NCBI GenBank assembly: GCA_026967495.1
Contig: CP114060.1
Coordinates: forward strand, 4,898,001-4,962,000
From: Rouxiella badensis
GTDB taxonomy: Bacteria > Pseudomonadota > Gammaproteobacteria > Enterobacterales > Enterobacteriaceae
Reading direction: 5' to 3'
DNA length: 64,000 nt
Part shown: positions 34,931 through 45,208 of the stretch, one piece after another
How positions within the stretch are numbered: position 1 is the stretch's first letter
Layout of the letters: every line of letters starts with the position of its first letter
Notes under the pieces: generated by a model
Database searches by the model: none
The model's input: only the letters and a program-made list of their open reading frames with translations
Told to the model about the DNA's origin: nothing
Made by a program: the position numbers and the translations under genes

Positions 34931-37062
34931 CAATCACCGATCCGGGCGTCGGCACACCGGACTATCACGCGCTTAACGCGATGTTAAATCTGTTCGATGC
35001 CGAAGGTAAAATTCAGTTCGACAAAGACAGACTGGCCGCACGTCAGTATTTTCTTCAGCATGTGAATCAGAACACGGTGTTCTTCCACAATCTGGCGGAG
35101 AAGCTGCGTTATCTGGTCGAAGAAGGCTATTACGACGCTGAAGTCCTCGATCAATACGACTTTGAATCGACCAAGCGTCTGTTTAAACAGGCTTACGCTA
35201 AAAAATTCCGCTTCCAGACTTTCCTGGGCGCATTCAAGTATTACACCAGCTACACGCTGAAAACCTTTGACGGCAAGCGCTACCTTGAACGCTACGAAGA
35301 CCGCGTTTGTCTGGTCGCCATGACGCTGGCGCAGGGTGATATCAAGCTTGCCAGCCATCTGGTCGACGAAATCATCAGCGGCCGTTTCCAGCCTGCGACA
35401 CCGACCTTCCTTAACTGCGGCAAGAAACAGCGCGGTGAACTGGTCTCGTGCTTCCTGCTGCGTATCGAAGACAACATGGAGTCGATTGGCCGCTCGGTAA
35501 ACTCTGCCCTGCAGCTGTCAAAACGCGGCGGTGGCGTGGCCTTTATGCTGACCAACATCCGTGAGGTCGGTGCGCCTATCAAGCGTATCGAAAATCAGTC
35601 ATCGGGGGTGATCCCGATTATGAAGATGCTGGAAGACGCCTTCTCCTATGCAAATCAGCTGGGTGCACGTCAGGGGGCCGGCGCGGTCTATCTCAACGCG
35701 CACCACCCGGACATTCTGCGTTTCCTCGACACCAAGCGCGAAAACGCCGACGAGAAGATCCGCATAAAAACGCTGTCTCTCGGCGTGGTTATTCCGGATA
35801 TCACCTTCGAGCTGGCGAAAAACAACGAAGACATGTATCTGTTCTCGCCGTATCACGTCGAGAAGGTTTACGGTGTGCCGATGTCTGAAATCAGCATCAG
35901 CGAGAAGTATCGCGAAATGGTCAACGACAAGCGCATCCATAAAACCAAAATCAACGCCCGCGAGTTCTTCCAGGTGTTGGCTGAGATTCAGTTTGAATCC
36001 GGCTACCCTTATATGATGTTCGAGGATACGGTGAACCGCGCCAACCCTATCAAGGGCCGCATCAACATGAGCAACCTGTGCTCGGAAATCTTGCAGGTCA
36101 ACTCGGCGACGGTGTACGGCGAAGACTTGTCCTACGAGAAAATCGGCAAGGACATCTCCTGCAACCTCGGCTCACTGAATATCGCCGCCGCGATGGACTC
36201 ACCGGATCTGGGCCAAACGGTTGAAATGTCGATTCGCGCGCTGACTGCCGTGTCCGATATGAGCAACATCCGTTCGGTGCCGTCGGTAGAACAAGGCAAC
36301 AATGACTCTCACGCCATCGGTCTCGGCCAGATGAACCTGCACGGCTATCTGGCGCGTGAACGCATCTATTATGGTTCGCCAGAAGCGCTGGACTTCACCA
36401 ACCTCTATTTCTATACCGTAGCCTATCACGCGGTGCGGGCATCAAACCTCTTGGCCATCGAACGCGGCCAGACGTTTAAAGGCTTTGAAGACTCCACCTA
36501 CGCCAGCGGCGGCTATTTTGACAAGTATTTGCAGGACATCTGGCATCCGAAAACCGAACGCGTACGCCAGCTGTTTGACGACGCAGGCATTGCCGTGCCG
36601 GGCGTTGCCGAGTGGACGGCGCTGAAAGAATCAGTGATGGCGCATGGCCTGTACAACCAGAACCTGCAGGCGGTGCCGCCGACCGGTTCTATCTCTTACA
36701 TTAATAACTCGACCTCAAGTATTCACCCGATTGTCTCACGGGTAGAAATCCGTAAAGAGGGCAAAATCGGCCGCGTTTACTATCCAGCCGCGTTTATGAC
36801 CAATGACAATCTGGAATACTATCAGGACGCCTACGAGATTGGTCCCGAGAAGATTATCGATACCTACGCCGAAGCCACGCAGCACGTGGATCAGGGCCTG
36901 TCGCTGACACTGTTCTTCCGCGATACCGCCACCACGCGCGACATCAACAAGGCGCAAATCTACGCCTGGCGTAAGGGCATCAAGACTATCTATTACATCC
37001 GTCTGCGCCAGATGGCGCTGGAAGGTACCGAAGTTCAGGGCTGTGTGTCTTGCACGCTTTAA
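34912..37062 (+). CDS. nrdE: class Ib ribonucleoside-diphosphate reductase alpha subunit NrdE
   Basis: Catalytic subunit reducing NDPs to dNDPs. 716 residues: TPTFLNCGKKQRGELVSCFL (active-site Cys), ISCNLGSLNIA, NLCSEILQVNS with the catalytic thiyl Cys, PPTGSISYINN, and the C-terminal redox pair CVSCTL that NrdH reduces. The first candidate start is TTG 34912, overlapping nrdI; TTG is unusual but gives the expected N-terminal length. Part of the manganese-dependent system used under iron limitation or oxidative stress. Confidence 0.97.
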   Translation: MAATELAITDPGVGTPDYHALNAMLNLFDAEGKIQFDKDRLAARQYFLQHVNQNTVFFHNLAEKLRYLVEEGYYDAEVLDQYDFESTKRLFKQAYAKKFRFQTFLGAFKYYTSYTLKTFDGKRYLERYEDRVCLVAMTLAQGDIKLASHLVDEIISGRFQPATPTFLNCGKKQRGELVSCFLLRIEDNMESIGRSVNSALQLSKRGGGVAFMLTNIREVGAPIKRIENQSSGVIPIMKMLEDAFSYANQLGARQGAGAVYLNAHHPDILRFLDTKRENADEKIRIKTLSLGVVIPDITFELAKNNEDMYLFSPYHVEKVYGVPMSEISISEKYREMVNDKRIHKTKINAREFFQVLAEIQFESGYPYMMFEDTVNRANPIKGRINMSNLCSEILQVNSATVYGEDLSYEKIGKDISCNLGSLNIAAAMDSPDLGQTVEMSIRALTAVSDMSNIRSVPSVEQGNNDSHAIGLGQMNLHGYLARERIYYGSPEALDFTNLYFYTVAYHAVRASNLLAIERGQTFKGFEDSTYASGGYFDKYLQDIWHPKTERVRQLFDDAGIAVPGVAEWTALKESVMAHGLYNQNLQAVPPTGSISYINNSTSSIHPIVSRVEIRKEGKIGRVYYPAAFMTNDNLEYYQDAYEIGPEKIIDTYAEATQHVDQGLSLTLFFRDTATTRDINKAQIYAWRKGIKTIYYIRLRQMALEGTEVQGCVSCTL

Positions 37063-37086
37063 CGGGAACAAATTTAAGGAAATCGC

Positions 37087-38071
37087 ATGAGACTCGGTTA
37101 AACAACTGCTGCCGGCACAGCCAATCAGCAAAGCCATTAACTGGAACAAGATCCAGGACGACAAAGATCTCGAGGTGTGGAACCGTCTGACCTCCAATTT
37201 CTGGCTGCCGGAAAAGGTCCCATTATCCAACGACATTCCTTCCTGGGCGACGCTGAGCGCCAAAGAGAAGCAGCTGACAATTCGCGTGTTCACCGGCCTG
37301 ACGCTGCTCGATACGGTGCAGAACATTGTCGGCGCGCCCACGCTGATGAAAGACGCCGTCACCCCGCATGAGGAGGCGGTTTACTCGAATATCTGCTTCA
37401 TGGAGGCGGTGCACGCACGCTCCTACAGTTCGATTTTCTCGACGCTGTGCATGACTTCGGACGTTGACGACGCTTATCGCTGGAGTGAGGAAAACGTTGC
37501 GCTGCAAAACAAGGCCGCGATTATCCTCTCTTACTACAACGGCGAAGATCCGTTGATGAAGAAAGTCGCCAGCGTGTTCCTGGAGTCATTCCTGTTCTAT
37601 TCAGGCTTCTATCTGCCAATGTACTGGTCGAGCCGCGCCAAGCTGACCAACACCGCCGACCTGATTCGTCTGATCATTCGTGACGAAGCGGTGCACGGTT
37701 ACTACATTGGCTACAAATTCCAACAGGCGTTGAAACTTGAGAGCGAGGAGCGTCAAAGGCAGGTTAAGGATCAGGCGTTTGACCTGATTCAGGACCTGTA
37801 TGACAACGAAATTCGCTATACCGAAGAGCTGTATGACGGTGTGGGTTGGAGCGAGGACGTTAAGAAATTCCTGCATTACAACGCTAATAAAGCGCTGATG
37901 AACTTGGGTTACGAGGCGCTGTTCCCAGCCAGCATGGCGGAAGTTAACCCGGCAATTCTGTCGGCATTATCGCCAAACGCCGATGAAAACCACGACTTCT
38001 TCTCAGGTTCCGGCTCTTCTTACGTTATTGGTAAAGCGGTCAATACCGAAGACGAGGACTGGGATTTCTAA
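37087..38071 (+). CDS. nrdF: class Ib ribonucleotide reductase beta subunit NrdF, one frameshift
   Basis: Dimanganese/diiron tyrosyl-radical subunit. The core reads NWNKIQDDKDLEVWNRLTSN (in part), EEAVYSNICFMEAVHARSYS with metal-ligand Glu/His, and IIRDEAVHGYYIGYK, ending TEDEDWDF. The ATG at 37087 is immediately followed by GAGACTC; removing the extra base at 37092 gives MSSVKQLLPAQPISKAINWN, a natural start 24 bp after nrdE, and 327 residues. Without the correction translation stops after four codons. Another GAGCTC-type error. Confidence 0.95.
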
Positions 38072-38329
38072 TTCTCGTCTTCTCAGTTAGCCTCATAAAA
38101 AAGCCTCCTCGGGTCCAGTACGCGGCCCGATAGGCCTTACCGCGGTAGGTTACCTGATTGCCCTTTTCGTCGATCAGATGATTACCGGTACGCCCGGGCA
38201 CCACGCAGTTATGCGACATATCTTTAGGCGGCGTTATTCCTTCCCGCTTTGGTGATGAAATATTTGAAATTGGTGGTGGCATGAGGCGCGGTCCACGTCC
38301 GACAACAATCGGAGATGGACCGTTAAGGG
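38072..38329. other. Gap between nrdF and citS with one weak open frame
   Basis: A minus-strand frame of 80 codons (38040-38282) contains NHLIDEKGNQVTYRGKAYRA and a Trp, which looks protein-like, but it matches no family I recognise, overlaps the nrdF end and lacks a clear ribosome site. I do not call it a gene. No strong nrdF terminator was identified. Confidence 0.3.
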
Positions 38330-39722
38330 TCAGGAGAAGAACTTGGCCAGCACCAGCAGACCCACGGAGACGTTGATGGCACCGCCGATACGGGTCGCAA
38401 TCTGCGCGAACGGCATCAGCGTCATACGGTTGCCCGAGGTCAGGATCGCCACGTCGCCGGTGCCGCCCTGCCCGCTCTGGCAGCAGGAGACGATAGCCAC
38501 GTCGATAGGATGCATGCCAATCTTTTTACCGACGATGAAACCGGTGCCCACCAGCGCGCACACCGTCGAGATGATAACCACCAGATTCTGAATCGTGAAG
38601 GCATCCATCAGTTCCTGCCAAGGGGTAATCGCCACGCCTACGGCAAACAGAATCGGATAGGTCACCGCCGTGCGGAAGAATTTATAGACCGCCATCGAGC
38701 CGTGCTGAATGGTCGGTGACACCCCGTGCATCAGCTTGACTGCCACCGCCGCAAACAGCATGCCGACCGGCGCAGGCAGGCCAATCAGACGCTGACCGAG
38801 CATCCCCACCATGTACAGCAGAATCGCCAACAGCGCACCGCAGGCCAGCGCGTTGATGCCCGGCGTTCCCTCAAACTCGTCGTTACCGTTGGCAATCGCG
38901 CCTTTTTTGGCTGGCATCAGAGAACCTTCACCGGTCAGATGCGGAAAACGTTTACCCAGCTGGTTGAGGATCCCGGCGAGCACGATGGCCGTCAGGCCGC
39001 CGAGCATCACTATCGGCAGGATCTTGCCGAGCGCGACACCCTGCTCCATGTGCAGCAGCGCCGCATAACCCATCGACAGTGGGATCGCCCCCTCACCCAC
39101 GCCCCCGGCCATGATAGGCAGGATCAGGAAGAAGAAGATCTGGAACGGCGGCAACCCCATCGCCATACCCACGCCCATTCCCACCAGCATGCCGACGATT
39201 TCACCGCACAGCATCGGCACAAAGATCCGCAAGAAGCCCTGGATCAGCGCCTGGCGGTTCATGCTCATGATGCTACCCACGATAATGCAGCAGATATAAA
39301 GGTAGAGGATATTGGTTGATTTATAGAACTTGGTGGTTGATTCGACGACAACGTCGGGCAGCAGGCCGTAGTGCACCATCGCGGAAGGGATAAAGGTGGC
39401 GCAAATCGCGGCTGCACCGAGTTTACCGAGTAGCGGCAGACGTTTGCCAAATTCTCCGCAGGCAAAGCCGAAGAACGCCAGCGTCGCGACCATTACCACG
39501 ATGTCGCTCGGCAGTTTACCGCTCAGGCAGTCGAGCAGAATGAGTACGCCGGCAAGAAGAAAGAACGGCAGTGGGATGATACCGACCTTGTAGTTGTCCA
39601 GCACGCGCCACCATTTGTCGCGCAGGGCGGTTTGACTCACCAATTGGCGGGCAGCGGCGAGCCTCCTTTGCCACGGGATCTTTTTCCTTTACGACAATGT
39701 AGGAATCGTCTGTTGTGCTCAT
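38330..39722 (-). CDS. citS: citrate/sodium symporter CitS (2-hydroxycarboxylate family), one frameshift
   Basis: Inner-membrane Na+-coupled citrate importer. The start MSTTDDSYIVVKEKD (ATG 39722) is in one frame, and the main body LVSQTALRDKWWRVLDNYKVG in another. Removing one base from GAGCCTC at 39659-39665 links them (EARR becomes ELAAARQLVSQ) and gives 463 residues. The body has about eleven membrane helices and the reentrant-loop GGxG motifs of the 2HCT family: MAGGVGEGAIPLS and CQSGQGGTGDVAIL. It is divergent from the citAB sensor-regulator genes. Malate transport is a less likely alternative. Confidence 0.92.
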
Positions 39723-39791
39723 AACAAGGTCCTCTTTCTTCATTCTTGTTGGTCTTAGAAAGAGAGGATAGAAATCGGCGACCTGCGGAGC

Positions 39792-39807
39792 TGTGACAGT
39801 ATTCAAA
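39792..39807. promoter_or_regulatory. CRP-like site in the citS/citA divergent region
   Basis: TGTGA-CAGTAT-TCAAA matches nine of ten CRP consensus positions, between citS and citA. cAMP-CRP control of citrate genes is established in Klebsiella; its use here is inferred. Confidence 0.5.
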
Positions 39808-39925
39808 TTAAAACCGCAGTGTTAAAGGTTCTTATGGTTTTTATGGAGTTAATGTTAATAATCGTATAATCATTCCTGTTTTTTTAGTAAAAAGACCCGT
39901 TCCCCTAAAATATCGAGTCAGGCAG

Positions 39926-41578
39926 ATGCGCGCGAAGTTCAGTTTTCAAATAAAATTATTCCTCTGCCTGGTGGCCTTTTCCTGCGTGCTCCTGATGGTG
40001 CTCGGTGCATTTCTGTTTCACATTGTTGACCGACAGATGCACCGCGACTTAGGCAATCGAGCCAAGGTTCAGGCCAGCGAGATTGCGCTGATCCCCAACC
40101 TGCCAGCGCTGGTCGAGGCAAAGGATACGGCTGGCATCTCGCGTCTTATTACCCCGCTGAGCCAGCACAGCGACGCCAGCTATATCGTAATTGGCGACAG
40201 CCACGAGATTCATCTCTACCACTCGAGTCAGCCGCAGAGCGTCAATCATCCGATGGTTGGGGGCGACAACGCCGAAGTGCTGGCGGGCAAAACCATTATC
40301 TCGATTAGACAGGGTGGAATCGGCGTGTCGCTGCGCAGCAAAGCGCCGATTATTAATGCAAAAAATCAGGTGGTTGGCATCGTCTCGGTGGGCTATCTCA
40401 CCTCCTACATCAACGACATCACCCTGCGTCAGCTGGCGCAGGCGCTGCTGTTTGGCCTGCTGCTGCTGTTGGCGCTGTTCCTGTTCTCATGGTTGTTTAG
40501 CAAAAACCTGAAAAAGCAGATGTTCTGGCTTGAGCCACGTGATATCTCTTTGCTGGTACGCCAGCAAAAGGCGCTGATGGAAGCCATCTATGAGGGCGTA
40601 GTCGCCATCGACGATCGGCTGAATATTCTGACCATCAACCGTGCCGCACGCGAGTTGCTGGGACTCGAGCAGCCGGAAGCGCAGCTCATTGGCCAACCGA
40701 TTACTGATGCCATTGCCACCGCGCCAGATTTCTTCACCGCGCAGGCTGCAACGGGAGAACGCCACGATGAGATGGCGCTGTTCAACCAGCGTCCGGTGAT
40801 TGTTAACCGCGTACCGCTCGAATTGCCCCCTCCGGCGCTGCACGGCTGGGTGTTTAGCTTCCGTGATAAAAATGACATTAATACCCTGAGCAGCCAGCTG
40901 AGTCAGGTGACACGCTACGCCGATAACCTTCGCATCATGCGCCACGAGCAGCTCAACTGGACCGCCACCCTCGCCGGCCTGCTGCAAATGCAGCGTTATG
41001 ATGAAGCGCTGCGCTACGTGCAGGCGCAGTCAGAGGGTGCCCAAGCGGTGCTGGACTTCGTCTCGCAGCGCTTCAAATCGCCCGCGCTGTGCGGTCTGCT
41101 GCTCGGCAAATACGTCAGCGCCAAGGAAAAGGGCATCGAGCTGGACTTTGATCCCGGCTGTCAGCTCGCACACCTCCCCGCCGCGCTTGGCGAAAACGAG
41201 CTGATGTCGATAGTCGGCAATCTTATTGATAACGCGGTGGAAGCCAGCTTAAAAGTTGATGCGCCGCACGCGCCGGTTGAACTTTATTTGACCGATAGCA
41301 ATGACCAGCTGATTATTGAGGTCGCGGACAGCGGTGGCGGAATCGACGCCGACATCCGCGCCCGCCTGTTCGAACAAGGCGTCAGCAGCAAGCCTGTAAG
41401 CCATTCTGAGCACACCGGCAGCGAACATGGCATCGGGCTTTATGTGGTAGCGAGTTATGTCCGTCAGGCGCAGGGGATGATTGAAATCTCCGATAATCGG
41501 CCACAGGGCACCGTGTTTACGGTCTTCATCCCTTTCATAAACGATGACCAGCCACCTACTTTCAAGAAAGCACTATGA
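39926..41578 (+). CDS. citA: citrate sensor histidine kinase CitA/DpiB
   Basis: Membrane sensor of the CitA/DcuS family. 550 residues: first membrane helix about residues 10-35, periplasmic PASp (Cache-like) domain with DASYIVIGDSHEIHLYH and VGIVSVGYLTSYIND, second membrane helix near 170-195, cytoplasmic PAS domain (YEGVVAIDDRLNILTINRAA), then dimerisation His in LRIMRHEQLNW and ATPase boxes NLIDNAVEASLKVD (N box), VADSGGGIDADI and GIGLYVVAS. It overlaps citB by 4 bp (ATGA). Detects external citrate and controls citS. Confidence 0.93.
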   Translation: MRAKFSFQIKLFLCLVAFSCVLLMVLGAFLFHIVDRQMHRDLGNRAKVQASEIALIPNLPALVEAKDTAGISRLITPLSQHSDASYIVIGDSHEIHLYHSSQPQSVNHPMVGGDNAEVLAGKTIISIRQGGIGVSLRSKAPIINAKNQVVGIVSVGYLTSYINDITLRQLAQALLFGLLLLLALFLFSWLFSKNLKKQMFWLEPRDISLLVRQQKALMEAIYEGVVAIDDRLNILTINRAARELLGLEQPEAQLIGQPITDAIATAPDFFTAQAATGERHDEMALFNQRPVIVNRVPLELPPPALHGWVFSFRDKNDINTLSSQLSQVTRYADNLRIMRHEQLNWTATLAGLLQMQRYDEALRYVQAQSEGAQAVLDFVSQRFKSPALCGLLLGKYVSAKEKGIELDFDPGCQLAHLPAALGENELMSIVGNLIDNAVEASLKVDAPHAPVELYLTDSNDQLIIEVADSGGGIDADIRARLFEQGVSSKPVSHSEHTGSEHGIGLYVVASYVRQAQGMIEISDNRPQGTVFTVFIPFINDDQPPTFKKAL

Positions 41579-42291
41579 ACAATAACTATAGCGTCATGGA
41601 TGTATTAATTGTTGAGGACGAAAGCCACCTCGGCCTGCTGCACCGTGAGTTTATCGAGCAAAACTTCAACCTGCGGGTGGTGGGCATTGCCCCGACGCTG
41701 GCACAGGCCAGAAGGCTACTGGAGCTATACCGGCCAAGGCTGGTGTTGCTGGACAATTTCTTGCCCGACGGTCAGGGCATCGAGCTTATCAACTCATCGT
41801 TGCTTAAGAGCATTGACTGCTCGGTGATTTTCATCACCGCCGCCAGCGACATGACGACCTGTAGCCAGGCGATGCGCGCGGGGGCGTTCGACTACATTAT
41901 CAAGCCGGTTTCGTTTCACCGCTTGCAGAGTTCGCTCACCCGTTTTATGCAGCTGGCGCAGACGCTGCGCAACGTGACCACGCTCGACCAGCAGAGTCTC
42001 GACAAGCTCTTTAATCTGCCGGGCAGTGAACAGCCAGAAGCCCCGTTGGCCAAGGGCATCGAGCCTAATACCCTCGAACTGATCAAGCAGGTTTTCATTC
42101 GCCAGCCGGAGCGTAACTGGTCGGTCGATCAGGTGGTTGAACAGGTCGGGATCAGCAAAACTACGGGCCGCCGATATCTCGAATATTGTGTCGAAACGGC
42201 GTTCATTATGGTCGAGATGCAGTATGGAAATATCGGCCATCCAAGACGCCTGTATCGCAAAGCTAATCACGCCGAAAACGCCGCCGAATAG
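41575..42291 (+). CDS. citB: citrate response regulator CitB/DpiA
   Basis: 238-residue response regulator of the CitB family. The receiver domain shows VLIVEDESHLGLLH, phospho-acceptor Asp in RLVLLDNFLPDG near residue 60, Thr in FITAASD and Lys in DYIIKPV. The C-terminal helix-turn-helix reads WSVDQVVEQVGISKTTGRRYL. Partner of CitA through overlapping genes; likely activator of the divergent citS. Confidence 0.93.
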   Translation: MNNNYSVMDVLIVEDESHLGLLHREFIEQNFNLRVVGIAPTLAQARRLLELYRPRLVLLDNFLPDGQGIELINSSLLKSIDCSVIFITAASDMTTCSQAMRAGAFDYIIKPVSFHRLQSSLTRFMQLAQTLRNVTTLDQQSLDKLFNLPGSEQPEAPLAKGIEPNTLELIKQVFIRQPERNWSVDQVVEQVGISKTTGRRYLEYCVETAFIMVEMQYGNIGHPRRLYRKANHAENAAE

Positions 42292-42810
42292 CGGCGTATT
42301 TTCACCGAGATCGCACCGAGTTTTCCGCGTATTTTTGCCTCTCAAGCAGCCTAATTCCCCTCGGTCAACCCGCCATAAAATGGCCTATTTCCCCGTTAAT
42401 TTCTGAAAATCATAAAAAGGATGAAATAGGGGGAATCACTTTTATTTACACTGTAAAAATCTCTGGCCAAATTTTAAAAATAAAAACAACAAAATCAATA
42501 ATTTAAATTGTTAATAACAATTAAAATCCGCAACGTAAATTAATAGCGCCAACTCAATTCACACTATAAATATGACAAATAATAATTAACCAACGCCCCA
42601 CGCAAATATCCCTTAACCGACAAGGCCTCAGCGCGAAAATGCGGGGAATAATCAGACCTTTCCTAATTACCCAGCTGGAAACCATGAGACTTGTCTCAGA
42701 TTCTAAGTGTGTTAGGGTATAAGCCGCACCATATTCCGTTAACAGGAAATTTCTATCACACTCATTCAAATAACAGTATTTAAAATACGACCAAGGAAAC
42801 GAAAAATTGC
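42292..42810 (+). promoter_or_regulatory. Long AT-rich proU control region with conserved promoter
   Basis: About 520 bp upstream of proV without a gene. It is AT-rich, as expected for H-NS-repressed proU. At 42691-42718 TTGTCT-16 nt-TAGGGT with the spacer CAGATTCTAAGTGTGT resembles the E. coli osmotically induced proU sigma-70 promoter as I remember it. A weak hairpin CGCCG/CGGCG followed by TATTTT at the citB end may terminate citAB. Confidence 0.75.
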
Positions 42811-44010
42811 ATGGCAATTAAAATCGAAGTTAAGAACTTATATAAAGTCTTCGGCGAGCAACCTGAGCGAGCCTTTAAGCTGATTGATGCGGGTAAGGGA
42901 AAAGAAGAAATATTTGCAAAAACGGGTCTGTCACTTGGTGTGAAAAACGCCAGTCTGGCCATTGAAGAAGGCGAGATTTTTGTCATCATGGGGCTTTCCG
43001 GCTCCGGAAAATCCACCATGGTACGCCTTCTCAATCGTCTGATAGAACCAACCCGTGGCGAAGTGCTGATTGACGGCGAAGATATTGCCAAAATTTCCGA
43101 CGCCAAGCTGCGCCAGGTGCGCAGAAGCAAAATCAGCATGGTCTTCCAGTCCTTTGCCCTGATGCCTCACCTCACCGTGCTCAACAATACCGCCTTCGGG
43201 ATGGAGCTTGCCGGGATTCCGGTCAGCGAGCGCAACGAGAAGGCGCTTGATGCGCTACGTCAGGTCGGTCTCGAAAGCTATGCCCACTCCTATCCCGACG
43301 AACTTTCCGGCGGTATGCGTCAGCGTGTCGGCCTTGCCCGTGCGATGGCTAACAATCCCGACATTCTGCTGATGGATGAGGCGTTCTCTGCCCTCGACCC
43401 GCTCATCCGCACCGAGATGCAAGATGAGCTGGTCAAACTACAGTCAAAACATCAACGTACGATCGTGTTTATTTCCCACGATCTCGACGAAGCCATGCGT
43501 ATCGGCGACCGTATCGCCATTATGCAGGGCGGCGAAGTGGTGCAGGTCGGCACGCCGGAGGAAATCCTCAACAATCCGGCCAACGACTATGTGCGCACCT
43601 TCTTCCGCGGTGTAGATATCAGTCAGGTATTCAGCGCCAAAGACATCGCCCGTCGTCGTCCGGTGACGCTCATCCGTAAGACCCCTGGTTTTGGCCCTCG
43701 TGCTGCCCTCAAGCTGCTCGAAGATGAAGACCGTGAATATGGTTATGTCCTTGAACGCGGACAGAAATTTATCGGCGTTGTGTCGGCAGATTCTCTGAAA
43801 CGTGCACTAAAGGAAAATCAGCCGCTGGAAAGTGCCCTGCTGGAATTACCGGCGCCGGTACCGGCAGACATGCCGCTCAGCGAGCTTATCTCACAGGTTG
43901 CCGCTGCACCGTGTGCGGTGCCTGTGGTCTGCGAGGAGAATAACTATATCGGAATTATTTCCAAGGCCATGCTGCTTCAGGCGTTGGATAAAGAGGGGGC
44001 AACAGAATGA
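42811..44010 (+). CDS. proV: glycine betaine/L-proline ABC transporter ATP-binding protein ProV
   Basis: ATPase of the ProU osmoprotectant importer. 399 residues: Walker A GLSGSGKST near residue 60, Q-loop FQSFALMPHLTV, signature LSGGMRQRVGLARAM, Walker B ILLMDEAFSALDP, switch His in VFISHDLDEAMRIGD, then a tandem CBS-like regulatory domain (residues 280-395, RAALKLLEDEDREYGYV). Overlaps proW by 4 bp. Confidence 0.98.
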   Translation: MAIKIEVKNLYKVFGEQPERAFKLIDAGKGKEEIFAKTGLSLGVKNASLAIEEGEIFVIMGLSGSGKSTMVRLLNRLIEPTRGEVLIDGEDIAKISDAKLRQVRRSKISMVFQSFALMPHLTVLNNTAFGMELAGIPVSERNEKALDALRQVGLESYAHSYPDELSGGMRQRVGLARAMANNPDILLMDEAFSALDPLIRTEMQDELVKLQSKHQRTIVFISHDLDEAMRIGDRIAIMQGGEVVQVGTPEEILNNPANDYVRTFFRGVDISQVFSAKDIARRRPVTLIRKTPGFGPRAALKLLEDEDREYGYVLERGQKFIGVVSADSLKRALKENQPLESALLELPAPVPADMPLSELISQVAAAPCAVPVVCEENNYIGIISKAMLLQALDKEGATE

Positions 44011-45197
44011 CACAGCAAATTATTAATTCATTGAATAACAGTACGATAGTTCAACATGCGCAGGCGGCACAGGCCGCAGACGCCGCCAGCGATCCTTGGG
44101 CTGCTGGCAGCAGCGATGCGGCAACCCAGAGCGCTGCGCCGGCCGACTCCGCGGCGACTGACCCCTGGGACGCCGACAACAGCGGTGCTACCACCAGCAC
44201 GCCGGACGCAGGCCATCACGCCGCGGCTCAGAGCAGCGACAGCTGGCTGAACGTCGCGCCAGAGCAGCATCAGCACTTTAATATTTTGGATCCTTTCCAC
44301 AACACGCTTATCCCGCTCGACCGCTGGGTAACCGACGGGATCGACTGGCTTGTTGCGCACTTCCGCCCGCTCTTCCAGGGGATACGTGTCCCGGTCGATT
44401 TTGTATTGAGTGGCTTTCAGCACGGCCTCGAGTCGCTGCCCGCCCCGATCGCGATCGTCATCTTTGCGCTGATCGCCTGGCAGATGGCCGGTTTTGGCAT
44501 GGGTGCGACCACGCTGGTTTCTCTGGTGTTGATAGGCGCGATCGGTGCCTGGTCTCAGGCCATGGTCACGCTGGCGCTGGTGCTAACCTCACTGTTCTTC
44601 TGCGTATTGATAGGTCTGCCGCTCGGAATATGGCTGGCGCGCAGCAAAGGTGCGGCCAAGATTATCCGCCCACTGCTCGACGCCATGCAGACGACACCGG
44701 CGTTCGTGTATCTGGTGCCGATAGTCATGCTGTTTGGTATCGGTAACGTGCCGGGCGTGGTCGTCACCATTATCTTTGCGCTGCCGCCTATCGTGCGTCT
44801 GACAATTCTGGGCATCAATCAGGTGCCCGAAGATCTGATTGAAGCGGCAGAATCCTTCGGTTCAAGCCCGAGCCAGATGCTGTTCAAGGTTCAGCTGCCG
44901 CTGGCAATGCCGACCATTATGGCTGGGATCAATCAGACGCTGATGCTGGCGCTGTCGATGGTAGTTATCGCTTCGATGATCGCCGTAGGCGGTCTGGGTC
45001 AGATGGTGCTGCGCGGTATCGGTCGTCTGGATATGGGCCTTGCGTCTATCGGCGGTGTCGGGATCGTTATTCTGGCGATTATTCTGGACCGCCTGACTCA
45101 GGCATTAGGCCGTGACCGTCGCAGTAAAGGCGGCCATCGCTGGTTCACTCATGGCCCAATCGGTCTGGTCACCAAACCTTTCACTAAAAAAGCCTGA
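44007..45197 (+). CDS. proW: glycine betaine/L-proline ABC transporter permease ProW
   Basis: 396-residue permease, over 40 residues longer than the E. coli protein (354). The C-terminal 300 residues have several membrane helices and the EAA loop EDLIEAAESFGSSPSQMLFKV (in part) that contacts ProV. The first 100 residues are a low-complexity, Ala/Ser/Asp-rich tail with two DPW repeats (SDPWAAG, TDPWDAD) before FNILDPFHNTLIPLD. This tail exists in E. coli ProW in shorter form, and its role is unclear. Confidence 0.97.
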   Translation: MTQQIINSLNNSTIVQHAQAAQAADAASDPWAAGSSDAATQSAAPADSAATDPWDADNSGATTSTPDAGHHAAAQSSDSWLNVAPEQHQHFNILDPFHNTLIPLDRWVTDGIDWLVAHFRPLFQGIRVPVDFVLSGFQHGLESLPAPIAIVIFALIAWQMAGFGMGATTLVSLVLIGAIGAWSQAMVTLALVLTSLFFCVLIGLPLGIWLARSKGAAKIIRPLLDAMQTTPAFVYLVPIVMLFGIGNVPGVVVTIIFALPPIVRLTILGINQVPEDLIEAAESFGSSPSQMLFKVQLPLAMPTIMAGINQTLMLALSMVVIASMIAVGGLGQMVLRGIGRLDMGLASIGGVGIVILAIILDRLTQALGRDRRSKGGHRWFTHGPIGLVTKPFTKKA

Positions 45198-45208
45198 GGA
45201 TCGTAGCG

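Noticed and set aside
38040..38282. 80-codon minus-strand gene between nrdF and citS
   Set aside because: It overlaps the nrdF end, has no clear ribosome site and no recognised family; reported only as a weak open frame.
38726..39319. 197-codon open frame antisense to citS
   Set aside because: Rich in His/Arg/Gln as a shadow of membrane-helix codons, with no recognisable domain.
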